Positions 1 through 10,244 of a stretch of 28,888 nt of DNA are shown in pieces. The stretch lies in the NCBI GenBank assembly GCA_018524725.1, contig JAEUWP010000047.1, positions 1-28,888 of the forward strand. The letters are read 5' to 3'. The notes under the pieces were generated by a model. It was not told the DNA's origin. It saw only the letters and a list, made by a program, of their open reading frames with translations, and ran no database searches. Every line of letters starts with the position of its first letter. Positions within the stretch are counted from its first letter, which is position 1. The DNA comes from Podaxis mareebaensis. Taxonomy: Eukaryota; Basidiomycota; Agaricomycetes; Agaricales; Agaricaceae. A program made the position numbers and the translations under genes.

Positions 1-48
1 TCAGTGCTTAAATGCTTCATGGAGAAGAAATCACTCACTATAGCATAA

Positions 49-2735
49 TCACGAAGTAGCGGGCATGTTCTGATTCAAGAAAGTCGTCGACCAGGCCTCC
101 ACGATCTTCGCAGCACGCCTTCCCTCTGTAAACCCCCGCAGCTTGTCGCGCCATTTCGTAGCACTGATGGGCACACGAAGATTGTTCTCGACGGCGTCGT
201 TCAGGATCGACGTGCTACGCTTCTTGTATAGCTCTTCAAGATGAGGCGACCATCGACCGTTGTTTTCACCGCTAGCTTCAAAGGTAGAGACAAGGGGATA
301 CCAAGACGATTTCAAAACGTTTTTCCCGACACCTGTTGATAGAGAATTAGAAGTGGCTTGAGGAGAATCAAGATAGCCTTACCTGTGAAACTCTTATAAA
401 GTCCACATAACACATCAAGTTCATCGTTTGTCAGGTCGTCGTCCAAGTACTCCACCCCATCGACGTCGCAGGCAACGAAGTTGTAGTTTGACTGCGGGTA
501 AACTCCAGACGGGCCTTTAAGCGCTTCGCTGACGCCAATGTGCCGCAGTGCCAATCGCCACACGAACCCTCCACGAAGAAGTGCAGCTCGGGCCCGTTTA
601 GAACACAGGATTGCGTGGCATTGTTTTTCCCAAGAATCGAAGTCTTTTCTGGTGAACACATGGCCCTGAAGTCGCATAGGCACTACCGAGCAGGCGAGTT
701 GATCCCGTTTGGGCTGCAAGCTCGCTCTCTTCTGCAGCGTTCGAAACGGAATCCCAGCAGACACCAATTCCATCACGATATCTTTCTCGCTCAGCTCATC
801 GTCGAGGCGGCAGATAAACAATGCGGCAGAGGCCGTGTAGACAGCGATATACCAAGGAACCGTAGCCTGGTCACGAAGGTCGAACATGTGGAGCAATTGC
901 TCGCCCGACTTCACCTTGCGGATGAACTTGAGCCGTCGGGCAAAACGAAGTTGTCGCCCACTGGACATTGAGAGGTCCCAAGTCAAAGGGTGGGGCTTCT
1001 TCTCTTCCTTAGCTGCCAGACACATTCCGAATTCGACGCACAACTGGCCGAGCGAGGTTTTCCAGAACATGTTGTCCGGTTTAACGGAAGTGGTGCCCAG
1101 CACCGCAATGACGGATCGAATATCGCCCAACCCTACAGCTCCCGCAGTTGCAAGCTCACTAGCCGGTTGAACAAAGCCGTAGAAATTTGTCAAGATCTCC
1201 AACACCTCCCATTTTGCCCGTTCAGCCAACCCTGCATAAGAAGTGGCAGTGAACTCGAAGGGTTGTAACCCTTTCTGTGCCGCTGAGGGCTGGCAGGCTG
1301 GACTGGCGATTGACATGGCAGGAGGTGCGGTTGACGTTGGTGAAACAGTTCGTCCCTCCGGCACAGGTGAAGACGCTCGAAAATCTGGCGCTTCCTCATC
1401 AGAGCTTTCGTCGCTGTCTTCAGGGTACTCTCCCCACTCTCGGCAACAGTTCCACTCATTGAAGTACGGGTCGTAGCGCTTTTGGTCCTTCCCGTACTCG
1501 TCTAGTGTCTCCTTGCGTTCATCCCGACGAACCAACGTTCGTACGAACCGAGTTGGATCATCGAAATCCCAATCCCACACGTAAACAGGAGCAGATTCCG
1601 TTGGTGGGCAGCGCTCACGATTCTCTCGTCGTTGCCGCTCCAGGGGGGTCTCCCTCGCTCGCCTCTTTGCACACGCGGCTTCACGCTTCTTCAACCAAGG
1701 CTCCCAGACAGCACGGCCGGATTTCGAAGGTAGTATTATATTCGTCCTTGCGCGCTTTTTGGGAGGTGATGACGAGGGGGGCGTAATTACCGAGGAGTGG
1801 TCTTGGGGTACAGCGAAATCGAAACTTGGTGTGACATCCGAAGGCCCGCAAAAATCGTCGTTCGTGAGATCTTGCGTCGAATTCGAAGCGGGAGTTGGGG
1901 AAATCCAGGTCGTGGCTTCCTGGAGTAACTCGGGAGGCGGTCGAATCAGCTTGAAATTGACGCCCTCCCGATTAGCCCATGCAATTTCTCTCTTGCCCCA
2001 ACGATACCAGACAGGGACTCCTTCACCAATAAACCATGCAGCGTGGGGCTGGTCAGGATGATCATCCGGAAAATGGAGGAGGAGACCGACTCGCTCCACA
2101 TTCCAAAATCTCTGCAGCAAAGGGGCAGTGCGAAACTGGTCCCACAAAATCTGGTCACTCCGCCACTTTACCAGCTGCGCAAACCAGCGAGGAGGTGTAA
2201 TGCCTTCCTCGAACTTCGGATCCTCTGGAACCTTTCTTGTCATCCAGAAAATCAGGCCTATCCACATTGCGAACCAGTCCCTGCCTTGTAAGATGTTGTA
2301 CCGAGCTGCTTGTTCGCTGACATGGCCGAGTTGGTATCCCCACTTGCATGGCGGAAACGGTGTAACGTAGCTCAAACCGTTTTCTTTTCCCAATAAATGG
2401 GCCACTTCCCACAAGAGTCGATCGACGACAAGCCACTGAGCGGAGATTTTTTCCTGCATGATAAACACATTGTTTTCTTTCAAAGGTATGTGCCTGGGAG
2501 TGAACGCCAACACCTCCAGGAGAGGACCATTGTAGCACACAGGTCTTTTCGGTACAAAGCCCAGCCACTCCGTACTCGCAGTCCACCAGTGTGGTTCGTC
2601 GAATGCCTCTATCGAAGTAGCTCCATGGGTAGTGAGCGAGGCTTTGTCGAAAGTGAACGGCAGGTTCTTGACATCGCGCTCACTGTTAGGAGAAAAAAAG
2701 ACGTCGCCATCGATAATTTGGACCCTTCCACGCAT
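49..2735 (-). CDS. Hypothetical protein, 878 aa, two exons
   Basis: I do not recognise a function. The model is complement(join(49..332,383..2735)). The 50-nt intron 333-382 begins GTAAGG and ends CAACAG, and splicing joins two frames into 878 codons plus TGA. The first ATG is at 2735-2733. Residues 1-280 are rich in aromatic residues, with GRDWFAMWIGLIFW near 151-164 and GVPVWYRWGKREIAW near 239-253. Residues 285-340 are Ser/Pro/Thr-rich and include a nuclear-localisation-like PPKKRARTN. Residues 345-375 are strongly basic. A Trp/Cys motif near 380-436 (VWDWDFDDP, YFNEWNCCREWG) is followed by an acidic stretch. From memory, similar proteins are expanded in Agaricomycete genomes without assigned function. 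There is no signal peptide. The gene is transcribed away from the transposase gene, and palindromes lie 24-107 bp upstream of its ATG. The open frame suggests recent activity or selection. Confidence 0.75.
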
Positions 2736-2758
2736 ATTGAAAACGATGTTCAGGAATG

Positions 2759-2842
2759 TCCCTGGTGATCCCAGGGAGTAGAACTCGCAATTTCTGGAGT
2801 ATCCCAGAAAGTTGAGTGTCGGTTTCTGGAGTTTCCCAGAAA
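2759..2842 (-). repeat. Left array of three covarying palindromes
   Basis: There are three palindromes with perfect 7-bp arms: 2759-2777 TCCCTGG-TGATC-CCAGGGA, 2791-2810 TTTCTGG-AGTATC-CCAGAAA, and 2823-2842 TTTCTGG-AGTTTC-CCAGAAA. Starts are 32 bp apart. The inner CTGG...CCAG is constant while the three outer base pairs vary and stay complementary. Read on the minus strand the spacers are GATCA, GATACT and GAAACT, so the array is the inverted counterpart of the right array. The array lies 24-107 bp upstream of the ATG of the 878-residue gene. Function is unknown; binding sites for a dimeric protein or subterminal transposon repeats are possible. Confidence 0.85.
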
Positions 2843-3196
2843 GACGTGTGTTAGGAAGAAAAATGGCGCTGAGAAAAACGGTCAGTTGCAGTGTAAGGAC
2901 GAGCCTCTATCTACTTACCCAGCTTTACGTTGGGTTCTATAGTTTGGTGTAAGAGAATGAGGGAAAATCCGAATAAGGTTGAAGTGTTTAGTCCTAGCGT
3001 GTGATACGATTAATAATTCGGACATTGCCGTTTCTCCTCCCAGCCATCACAAACACACTGGCTTACTACCCCCTACTACCGTCCGAGCTCGATATTTAGA
3101 ACGCCGGTAAGTACAACACTAACCGCCGCATTCCATGTTTAGGTATACCACTACACTACTCGGTTCGCCGAGTTCCCACTTCGCTGTTTTTCGGAC

Positions 3197-3281
3197 GCAC
3201 TGGGACACTCCAGTGCTCCTTTTTCAATCGTACTGGGACACTCCAGTACCCCTTGTTTCTCCATGCTGGGATCACCAGTAT
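3197..3281 (+). repeat. Right array of three covarying palindromes
   Basis: There are three palindromes: 3197-3216 GCACTGG-GACACT-CCAGTGC, 3230-3249 GTACTGG-GACACT-CCAGTAC, and 3263-3281 ATGCTGG-GATCA-CCAGTAT. The last has one G-T wobble. Starts are 33 bp apart. The outermost unit has the 5-nt spacer GATCA, exactly as the outermost unit of the left array does in inverse orientation. The array lies about 200-280 bp upstream of the transposase start codon. An 89-codon ORF runs through it but is probably chance. Confidence 0.85.
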
Positions 3282-3477
3282 CGTCGAGAGTTGATCGCAC
3301 AGTCTGAAAAACTGTTTTACGTTTATGTTCTATCTTGTGAAAACTTCGCCTGTCCTGTTCGAAGCAGGCCGCCCTGGTCTAGCGCGACCGACGCAGCCAC
3401 GTGATGCCCGACGCTGGCGGTCTCCGCAACTCCGCCTTCCTGTTGTCTCAAGTTGTTCCTGTATCACCACCTCTCCT

Positions 3478-6400
3478 ATGCACGTTTGGGGCATTCCTTT
3501 ACTTATCCTGATGACGCTTCAGTGTCTTGCGTGCGGTTACAAGGCTGGAAATCGTCAAGCTCTCAGCAAGCACTACAACGGGCACTGCAAGGAAGGGAAA
3601 CGAGTTCTGGCCGCTCTTCTTGAAAACGCCCTTGAGCCGATTCAATCCCAGGCCAAGATTCCTCGGACCGTACTCAAGGATGTCTCTCAGGAGCGTAACA
3701 AAGAAGACCAGGTCGCGATTCAGTCATCTGTACGTATCCAAATCGTTCATCTATGCTCAAACAGCTCATGTATGCTTGCAAACAGGTCTTGGAGCCCAAG
3801 TCTCTGCTTGAGCCTCAAACGTTGTACCTTCCACCTGAGGTTGGACCCCAGTCTCTGCCTGAACCTCGAGTGCAGGACCCTCCGCCTGAGGGTGAGCCCG
3901 GGCCTCTGCCTGAACCTCGAGTGCAGGACCCTCCGCCTGAGGCTGAGCCCGGGCCTCTGCCTGAGTCTCAAATGTTGGACCCTCCACCCGAGTCTCAAAT
4001 GTTGGATCCTCCGGCTGAGGCTGATCCGCCGCCTGACAACTACGTTTATCCGACCCGCTGTGGACGCCAGCGCAGAATGCCTAAACGGTTTCAAGATATG
4101 GTTCCTTCTCTCCTCACTCAGCTCCCGCACATGCCTCCCCCCGTTCCCCGAAGTGTCCCTCCAACGCCAGCACGTCCCGCCTCGTTTTCGCCATCACCTT
4201 CCCCAGAACCTGAACCGGTGGTTTGCGAAACAGAGCCCAATTCGTTTGGTCTGTATCGCGCCTACACGACTTTTCCTCAACGCGATCCCGAGGATGAACA
4301 AACCTTAGACAAGGTATGCGATGGGCCCGGTTTCTCGGTGAATCAGGAACCTGAGTTGCCGCGGTGGTGGTCGGGACTTATGCCCTCGCTGGACTCCTTG
4401 CCAAAGAATCCCTTCGCCCCCTTCAAGAACAAGACCCAATTTCTTCTCATGTCTTGGTTCTACGAAAATACAACGGCCAATTCCTTGACTTCTCTTGATA
4501 AACTGGTCGACGATGTCATCCTGCATGAAGATTTCGACAAGGAGGACTTGCGAGGTTTCAGTGCGTCTCGAGCGTCTCGAGCGTTAGATCAGACACAGGC
4601 GGGAAAAGAGGGATCAAGTGCACCAGAGTTTCTCTCCGAGAATACGTGGAAGACGGGCTCAGTCAAGCTTCGGATTCCTAAAGAGGGAAAGAGCTACAAG
4701 TCTGAGGATGAGGCTCCTACTGTAACGATTGACGGAATCTACTACCGCAGTTTGACAGAGGTTATTCGAACTGCTTTCCAAGATGAATCGGCTCGCTCTT
4801 TCCATTACACCCCCCACCGGCTATTTTGGAAACCCACGCCACAGTCTCAACCTGAACGCGTTATCTCCGAGCTCTACAACTCTGACGCCCTTCTCGAGGA
4901 ACACGAGAAACTACAGAAACAACCGCGGGAGCCAGGTTGTGAGCTGGAACGGTCTATCGCGAGCATTATGCTTTGGTCAGACTCGACTCACCTCGCAAAT
5001 TTTGGCACCGCTTCTATGTGGCCCGTCTACTGTTACTTCGGCAATCAATCCAAGTACGAGCGTGCAAAACCAACCCAGTTTGCTGCTCACCACCTTGCGT
5101 ACATCCCTTCCGTGAGTTTACCCTTGATACTACCAACTTTGTTCTCATCCCCGTTGTATTAGCTACCGGATGCAATTCAGGATGAGTACAAGAAGATTCA
5201 CGGTGTCCCAGCTTCTGCAACAATGTTGACTCACCTCAAGCGTGAACTCATGCACGCCATATGGGAGTTACTCCTGGATGAAGAGTTTACCGAGGCTTAT
5301 CAACATGGCATGGTCGTTCCATGTGCTGATGGTTTAACCCGACGACTATATCCTCGTATTGTTACGTATTCAGCCGATTATCCAGAGAAGTGAATCAATC
5401 CATGTCTGGTGGGCCACCATTCTCATAAACCTTACAGGGTGTTGCTCTCGACAATACGATTCTTGGGCGGCTGCCCTTGTCCGCGTTGTTACATCGAGAA
5501 GGATAAAATTAGCGCGCTGGGTACTATGGTTGACGACCAACGTCGAGCACATAAACGAATGGATAACTCTAGCTGTCAGTTCGACGTCAATCGCGCTCGT
5601 AAGATGATCTTCGAAGGTGGCCTGGCTGTCAATAGCACAGCGGTTGACAGGCTTCTCAAGCCCAAGTCTCAAACACCAACTCGGGTAAGTTTCATGTTCT
5701 TGTTCTTCTCCTAAACTGACTATCCAGTAGAACGCATTTTCAGAGCGGCTTTCGTCGTTCGGCTTTGAATACCACGCTATATTTGTCCCTGACCTCCTCC
5801 ATGAATTCGAACTTGGAACATGGAAGGCTGTCTTTGCGCATCTGGTACGGATCCTTTACGCTGCCGGTGGTTCGCGTATTCAGGCCCTCAACAAGCGGTA
5901 TGTTCTTGTCTATCATCTAGTTAATATCGCGCCAACTCAGTAATAGGTATCGCCAAACTCCAACCTTTGGCCGCAGCACTATTCGCAAATTCAGCAATAA
6001 TGCATCCGAAATGAAGAAGTTAGCGGGTCGAGACTTCGAGGATCTGCTTCAGGTTTGTGTTTTTATTATTTGGCCTAATGACTGATGCTTAGTTTCGTGT
6101 TAGTGTTCATTGCCTGTCTTTGAAGGCTTACTTCCCGAGCCTCATAATCGAACGATCCTCGATCTCTTGTTTTCCCTCTGCCACTGGCATGCCCTCGCCA
6201 AACTTCGCCTTCATACGTCAGGAACCCTTGACTCCCTTCATCTGGCAACAAGATCTTTGGGGAAAGCTTTACGAACGTTCATCAAGAAAACTTGTTCAAG
6301 TTATCAGACAAAAGAGGTTCCCCAAAATCACACGGGTCGCAGACAAGCACCAGTCCAGCAATCATTATCTTCGGTCAAGAGAGTCTTCAATGCTTGTACT

Positions 6401-7788
6401 TACAAGCTGCACGCTCTCGGTGACTATGTTGAGAGTATATGGCGTTATGGTACAACTGACGGATATTCGACACAAGTGGTATGTTAGATGTCTTACAGCC
6501 ATTGCTTTATCACTGATAATCACACAGGGGGAGCTTGAGCATCGACGTGTCAAACGCTTCTATGTTCGAACTAACAAACAGAGCTCGTATACAGAACAGA
6601 TCACAAAACATCAACGACGTGAATGCATGCTCAGGAAAATGAAGCAGCTGCACAGTCGCCCACCTCCCAATGACCCTGAAGATATCTTGCGTATCTCGCC
6701 CCGCGATCATCACTACATCTCGCCTTCACAGAAGACATATTACGATGTCACCCGCTGGTTAGGAACGCACATTGGTGATCCGGCTCTTGAGGTACGGCCT
6801 TCATTTATTCCTGGTACTTATTGTCATTGATGTACATTGGAGGATTTCCTGCCCAAATTGAAGAACCATATACTCTCTCGGATTCGAAATGACAGCATTG
6901 ACGCGACTTATCCTCTGGTTGAACAAAATGCGGTAGCATTTCGGTCCAATCGGCTTTATTATCGCAAGCGTCTTCAAGTTAATTACACCACCTATGACAT
7001 GCGTCGTACCCAGGACGTTATCAATCCCGACAGCCATGCCGATGTGATGGTTCTGATGCATCAGACCAATCCAGGTGACCATCCATATTGTTATGCTCGA
7101 GTTCTCCGGATATTTCATGCCGAGGTGCATGACAACACGCGCCGATCTACAAACCGGGACTCACAACACATGGAATTTCTATGGGTACGCTGGTATGAGT
7201 TGGATACATCATATGCGGCAGGGTTTGGAGCTAGAAGACTTCCCCGCTTGGTGTTTTCTACTGGTGCCGACGCCTTTGGTTTCCTCGATCCGAGAGATGT
7301 CATACGGGGGGTGCACTTGATTCCCGGTTATAAATCGGGTTATTCTAATGAATTAGGGCCAACAATAGCACGTCAACAATCAGACAACGATCAAGACTGG
7401 CAATATTTTTATGTTAATATGTATGGCTATTTATTTATTCTATGCACGCTTTTTGACGACCCGTTCTAGGTTTGTCGATCGAGATATGTTCATGCGGTTC
7501 CGAGGTGGTGGTGTTGGCCATGTGTCTACAGCAGGTGATAACCGCGTGGAAAGTGTGCAGACCGTCGACAACGACAACGATGATGACAGTGGTGATGAGG
7601 AACTCGATTTTCCTGGTATACGCGAGGAACTCGTTGATTATGGGTACGCTACAGGTAGACAGGCGATGAGTGGAGATAATGACGAGGAAGAGGAACCGCT
7701 GGAAGAGGATGAGAGTGATTGGGAGTCGGATGAGGGGGAATGGGTTGAGGACGATGCAGAGTTGGAGGGTTACGGGTCTTTTAACTAG
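3478..7788 (+). pseudogene. Plavaka-superfamily transposase, ten exons, one frameshift
   Basis: Transposase of a DNA transposon family known from Agaricomycetes, presumed to act in the nucleus. Exons: start..3729, 3786..5111, 5163..5390, 5438..5684, 5731..5897, 5947..6052, 6104..6478, 6528..6791, 6843..7420, 7470..7788. All nine introns are 46-56 nt and GT...AG. The ATG is at 3478 or 3511. A C2H2 finger (CLACGYKAGNRQALSKHYNGH) opens the protein and a Pro-rich repeat follows. The conserved core includes RVISELYNSDA, SIMLWSDSTHLANFG, CPCPRC, VPDLLHEFELGTWK, NNASEMKKLAGRDFEDLLQ and GELEHRRVKRFY; near the C-terminus are MEFLWVRWY, AFGFLDP, RGVHLIP and FVDRDMFMRFRGGGVGH. The acidic tail ends at TAG 7786-7788. 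From ATG 3511 the exons sum to 3829 nt, one more than a multiple of three. This matches one extra C in the run 5338-5341, which breaks the frame between DGLT and RRLYPR. Which Asp/Glu residues are catalytic is not certain. Confidence 0.85.
3825..4040 (+). repeat. Proline-rich tandem repeat inside the transposase N-terminus
   Basis: Exon 2 carries imperfect tandem repeats. A unit of about 51 bp encoding PLPEPRVQDPPPE(G/A)EPG occurs twice back to back, and a short unit encoding ESQMLDPP occurs twice after it. The encoded segment is Pro/Glu-rich and surely disordered, sitting between the C2H2 finger and the transposase core. It also leaves the opposite strand open, which creates spurious antisense ORFs. 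Confidence 0.7.
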
Positions 7789-8037
7789 GTGGATGTACTG
7801 TGAATTTTACAGCAAAAGTTTTGAGTGGTATAACGCTGATACATCCAAGGGATTGTGTGCATAAAAATGGTCTTCACGCGCTTCATAAGAAGGTTGTCCT
7901 CCTTCACTACCGACAGACCCTCAACCCTGCCCACTCCCAAAAACCTCAGCATCAACCAAACACCATTCCAGTCTTGCCCACGACCACGGCTAGGTCAGCG
8001 CGCTTGTTTAAGATTCTAAAACTATGAAACACCAAAC
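7789..8037. other. No gene recognised
   Basis: Sequence between the transposase stop and a gene relic. I see no coding signal I can support. It holds TTTTGAGTGGTATAAC at 7819-7834, which nearly matches a string at the right end of the window. Confidence 0.4.
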
Positions 8038-8537
8038 GATCGCGACTTCTCATCAGAAGAACCTACAAGGCTCCTCGAAGGTGAGCGCATCGTCCTAGGC
8101 AATCAGGACACTCAATTAACAGGTTGTAAACAGCTACTGTCGAAGCTGTCGCCAACTCCGGTGATGCCATCCGAGATCCAGAGGTCCTCGACGTCTTTCG
8201 AAGCGTCTTGAAATATTCAAGTTCTGTTCCTGGTACCGTCGTGAACAAAGTATTCGACTCGGTCACGGCCGGCTTACAAGGCGAAATCGAGATTACAAGG
8301 CGCGATATTGAGTCGGGTGACCAAGCGGCCGATGCCTCAGACAGGATTACACTCCAGCTTCCCGCACTTCTACTCCAGGGGCTTGTCATTGCGGCAGAAA
8401 GGGCTAGAGGTAAGGGTGACGATGGGTCACCTGCGTCTGCGCCCAGGGCGGGAAGGGGAAGGATTGGAAGGGCTGGTGCAGGAAGGGGTGCGAGAGCTGC
8501 CGCTGCTAGGAAGGGTGATCGAGCGGCGAAATTCTGA
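8038..8537 (+). pseudogene. Fragment resembling condensin subunit 1 (Cnd1/CAP-D2) N-terminus
   Basis: Two exon-like pieces read on through a likely intron. Exon A, from about 8038, encodes DRDFSSEEPTRLLE. The intron begins GTGAGC at 8077 and ends AAACAG near 8131. Exon B encodes TVEAVANSGDAIRDPEVLDV, then a helical stretch (VPGTVVNKVFDSVTAGLQGE, LPALLLQGLVIAAERARG), then a Gly/Arg/Ala-rich tail ending at TGA 8535-8537. As I recall it, this order resembles the N-terminal part of fungal condensin subunit 1, which helps compact mitotic chromosomes. The upstream frame is closed by TAA at 8017 and the rest of a protein of over 1,000 residues is missing. It therefore looks like a truncated or captured gene piece. 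The family assignment is from memory of the pattern and uncertain. Confidence 0.4.
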
Positions 8538-8730
8538 GGGAAATGGCTGGAGATTCTTTCAGCCGTCTGTCGAGGTGCAGGAGGAAGAGGGGGAGGAGAA
8601 AGAGAGCAGGAAAAGGGGAAGGGGAGAAGGAAAACGAGGATGATGAAGATGACGAGGATGAGGACGCGGAAGGGGGGGTGAAATTACGTTGGACACGTTC
8701 TTCCTCCTCGTCCCCATCCTCTTGCACTTC
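8538..8730. other. Purine-rich low-complexity stretch
   Basis: A GGA/GAA/GAT-rich run, densest at 8575-8680. It opens several frames on both strands giving Glu/Asp/Lys/Arg-rich or Ser/Pro-rich peptides. I see no conserved protein in any of them. Confidence 0.5.
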
Positions 8731-8879
8731 CTATCCTCTTTCTCGGTCGCATCGTATCTTTGCCTTCGTAACATAGACGTACGTTCGTCTTTTGACTAGC
8801 CCGCGTTCCCGGAGCCTGGGTGGGTGTTCTTCGTAGGCACGGAGCATAGCGTTCAACTGAGAAAAATCGGAGGCGTTTT

Positions 8880-9245
8880 GAGCGCGTTGGGGGAGTGAGA
8901 ATGGGGAACGTACGTACTCTATGCCTCCGTATCCTTCGTCCTCAGCATCGCCACCCCAATTACCACCGTCCTCCCTCTCGTCTCCACCCTGCTCGTTCCC
9001 ATCTAGGCTGTCGTTCCGTAACGTCGCACATCTTCGTCGTTGTCGTTGTCCTCGCGAGGATTCTCGGCCAATCTTCGTTCTGAGATCCCAGGTGAGTCTT
9101 CTGCATCCCCCCCGCCGTCTACATCGTATTCGCCATCCTGTTCGCTTTCCGTGCGGCTTCCAGCGCTCGTTCATGGGAGAAAACGCGTCGTCTTACGGGT
9201 GTTTCTAACAAATTGGAAATTGCGGTGCAGGCGGTGAAAGCTTCG
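8880..9245 (-). repeat. Diverged duplicate, copy 1, of an acidic coding-like segment
   Basis: Copy 1 of a segment repeated at 9415-9800. On the minus strand it encodes, in a changing frame, SERRLAENPREDNDNDED, then LRNDSLDGNEQGGD and EDEGY. The frame must shift between the first and second parts to keep matching copy 2, so copy 1 is broken. A GTACGT donor-like site follows. A further open stretch toward 8731 has no counterpart near copy 2. No known family recognised. Confidence 0.5.
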
Positions 9246-9414
9246 GTTCGTAAGTACTAGATACGCACCCGGCAGGATGTCTTGTCATCCCAAGTCTGAA
9301 GAGACCGTGTACTTGCGAGCCGGGATTAGCACGAACGACGAAGGGAATTCTATAACTCGGTTTATGAAAGGAATACTGAAGTAGGGACTACGGCGTTCCA
9401 CTGGACACGTTTTT

Positions 9415-9800
9415 GAGTACATTGGGGAGAGAGTATAGTTGGGAACGAAGGACGGTGCGTACCTTATGCCTTATGTCTCTGTGTCCGCTAAATACCCTTC
9501 ATCCTCGTCACCGCCCTCTTCTTCGCCTCCATCCTCCTCGTTCCTATCTAGGCTTTCGTTTCGCAACATACGCGCATCGTCCTCGTCGCCGTCATCCTTG
9601 CGAAGATTGTCGGCCAATCTACGTTCTGACTCGGTCCTAGGTGAGTTTTGCGTTTCCTGTTCATCGTCCGCATCGTATCCGCTGTTCTGACCGTCTTCTG
9701 TGTTGCTTTCAGCTTCCGTTCATTGAAGAATATTGTTTTCTTACCATTGTTCCTAGCGGATTGAGCGTTGCGACGGAGGCGGCGAAAGATTCGGTTGATG
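9415..9800 (-). repeat. Diverged duplicate, copy 2, of an acidic coding-like segment
   Basis: Copy 2, about 535 bp from copy 1. On the minus strand one frame stays open through TESERRLADNLRKDDGDED, RMLRNESLDRNEEDGG and EDEGYLADTET before a stop. The shared signature with copy 1 is SERRLA-N--R-D, then LRN-SLD-NE and DEGY, although the DNA is well diverged. This looks like an old local duplication of one exon of an unrecognised gene. Confidence 0.5.
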
Positions 9801-10039
9801 ACGCGGCGGTATCTAGAGTCGGTGAGCAGGCGCCAGGACTGTTATGAGAGTACTTACAGAGCAACCGGTTGGAAAGTGTTCATTCTGTAGCGTGTCAATA
9901 CTGTGTGCTTGATTGAAAAGAGAGACGAGATCAGTTCCAAGTCGCGAAGTTCATGTTCCCGCTATACATGTACAAACAAATAATTGGGCGTTGCTCGTAT
10001 TCACGGGTCTGAAGGGGTTTTTCACTTGAAAACGTCTAT

Positions 10040-10090
10040 TGTAGATACTGTAGGGCCTGTAGATACTGTAGATACTGTAGGTACTGTAGA
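10040..10090. repeat. Short tandem repeat, unit about 9 bp (GTAGATACT)
   Basis: TGTAGATACTGTAG occurs at 10040-10053. After a 5-bp break TGTAGATACTGTAGATACTG and TAGGTACTGTAG follow at 10059-10089. The unit is GTAGATACT with small changes. No function is evident. Confidence 0.7.
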
Positions 10091-10244
10091 ACGCGTTATA
10101 TTTAGGTCAGCTAAAATTAATCGGTGATCGCCAGGGCTGATGCGATATGTGGCCCGAACAGTTTACAATCTCTCCTACGCCTGCAAGATCTGCTGTCTAT
10201 ATAGCCATTTAAGCACTACTAACACTAATATGCCCATGTATGTT

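Larger units (their letters stand above)
2736..3477. other. Intergenic region between divergent genes
   Basis: This 742-bp stretch separates two divergently oriented genes. Its main content is the two palindrome arrays annotated separately. The middle (2843-3196) has no recognisable gene. A GTAAGT at 3107 followed by CACTAAC and TTTAG at 3142 resembles a 36-nt intron, which could lie in the transposase 5' UTR, but it is shorter than the coding introns and unproven. Confidence 0.5.

Noticed and set aside
540..2768. Several plus-strand ORFs of 60-143 codons
   Set aside because: All lie opposite the 878-residue gene and show no protein-like composition or family pattern.
2759..3281. CRISPR-like array
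   Set aside because: Only three units per array, repeats are palindromes with changing arms, intervening bases are not spacer-like, and the genome is fungal.
3135..3404. 89-codon ORF running through the right palindrome array
   Set aside because: Its repeated WDTPV-like peptides come directly from the palindromic DNA, and nothing else in it looks like protein; the arm covariation is explained by DNA symmetry.
3747..4130. Open antisense frames opposite the transposase Pro-rich repeat
   Set aside because: They mirror a C/G-rich repeat with few stop-forming codons; the sense frame joins conserved transposase domains through good splice sites.
8506..8776. Overlapping Ser/Pro- or Glu/Lys-rich ORFs on both strands
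   Set aside because: They result from a purine-rich low-complexity run that opens many frames.
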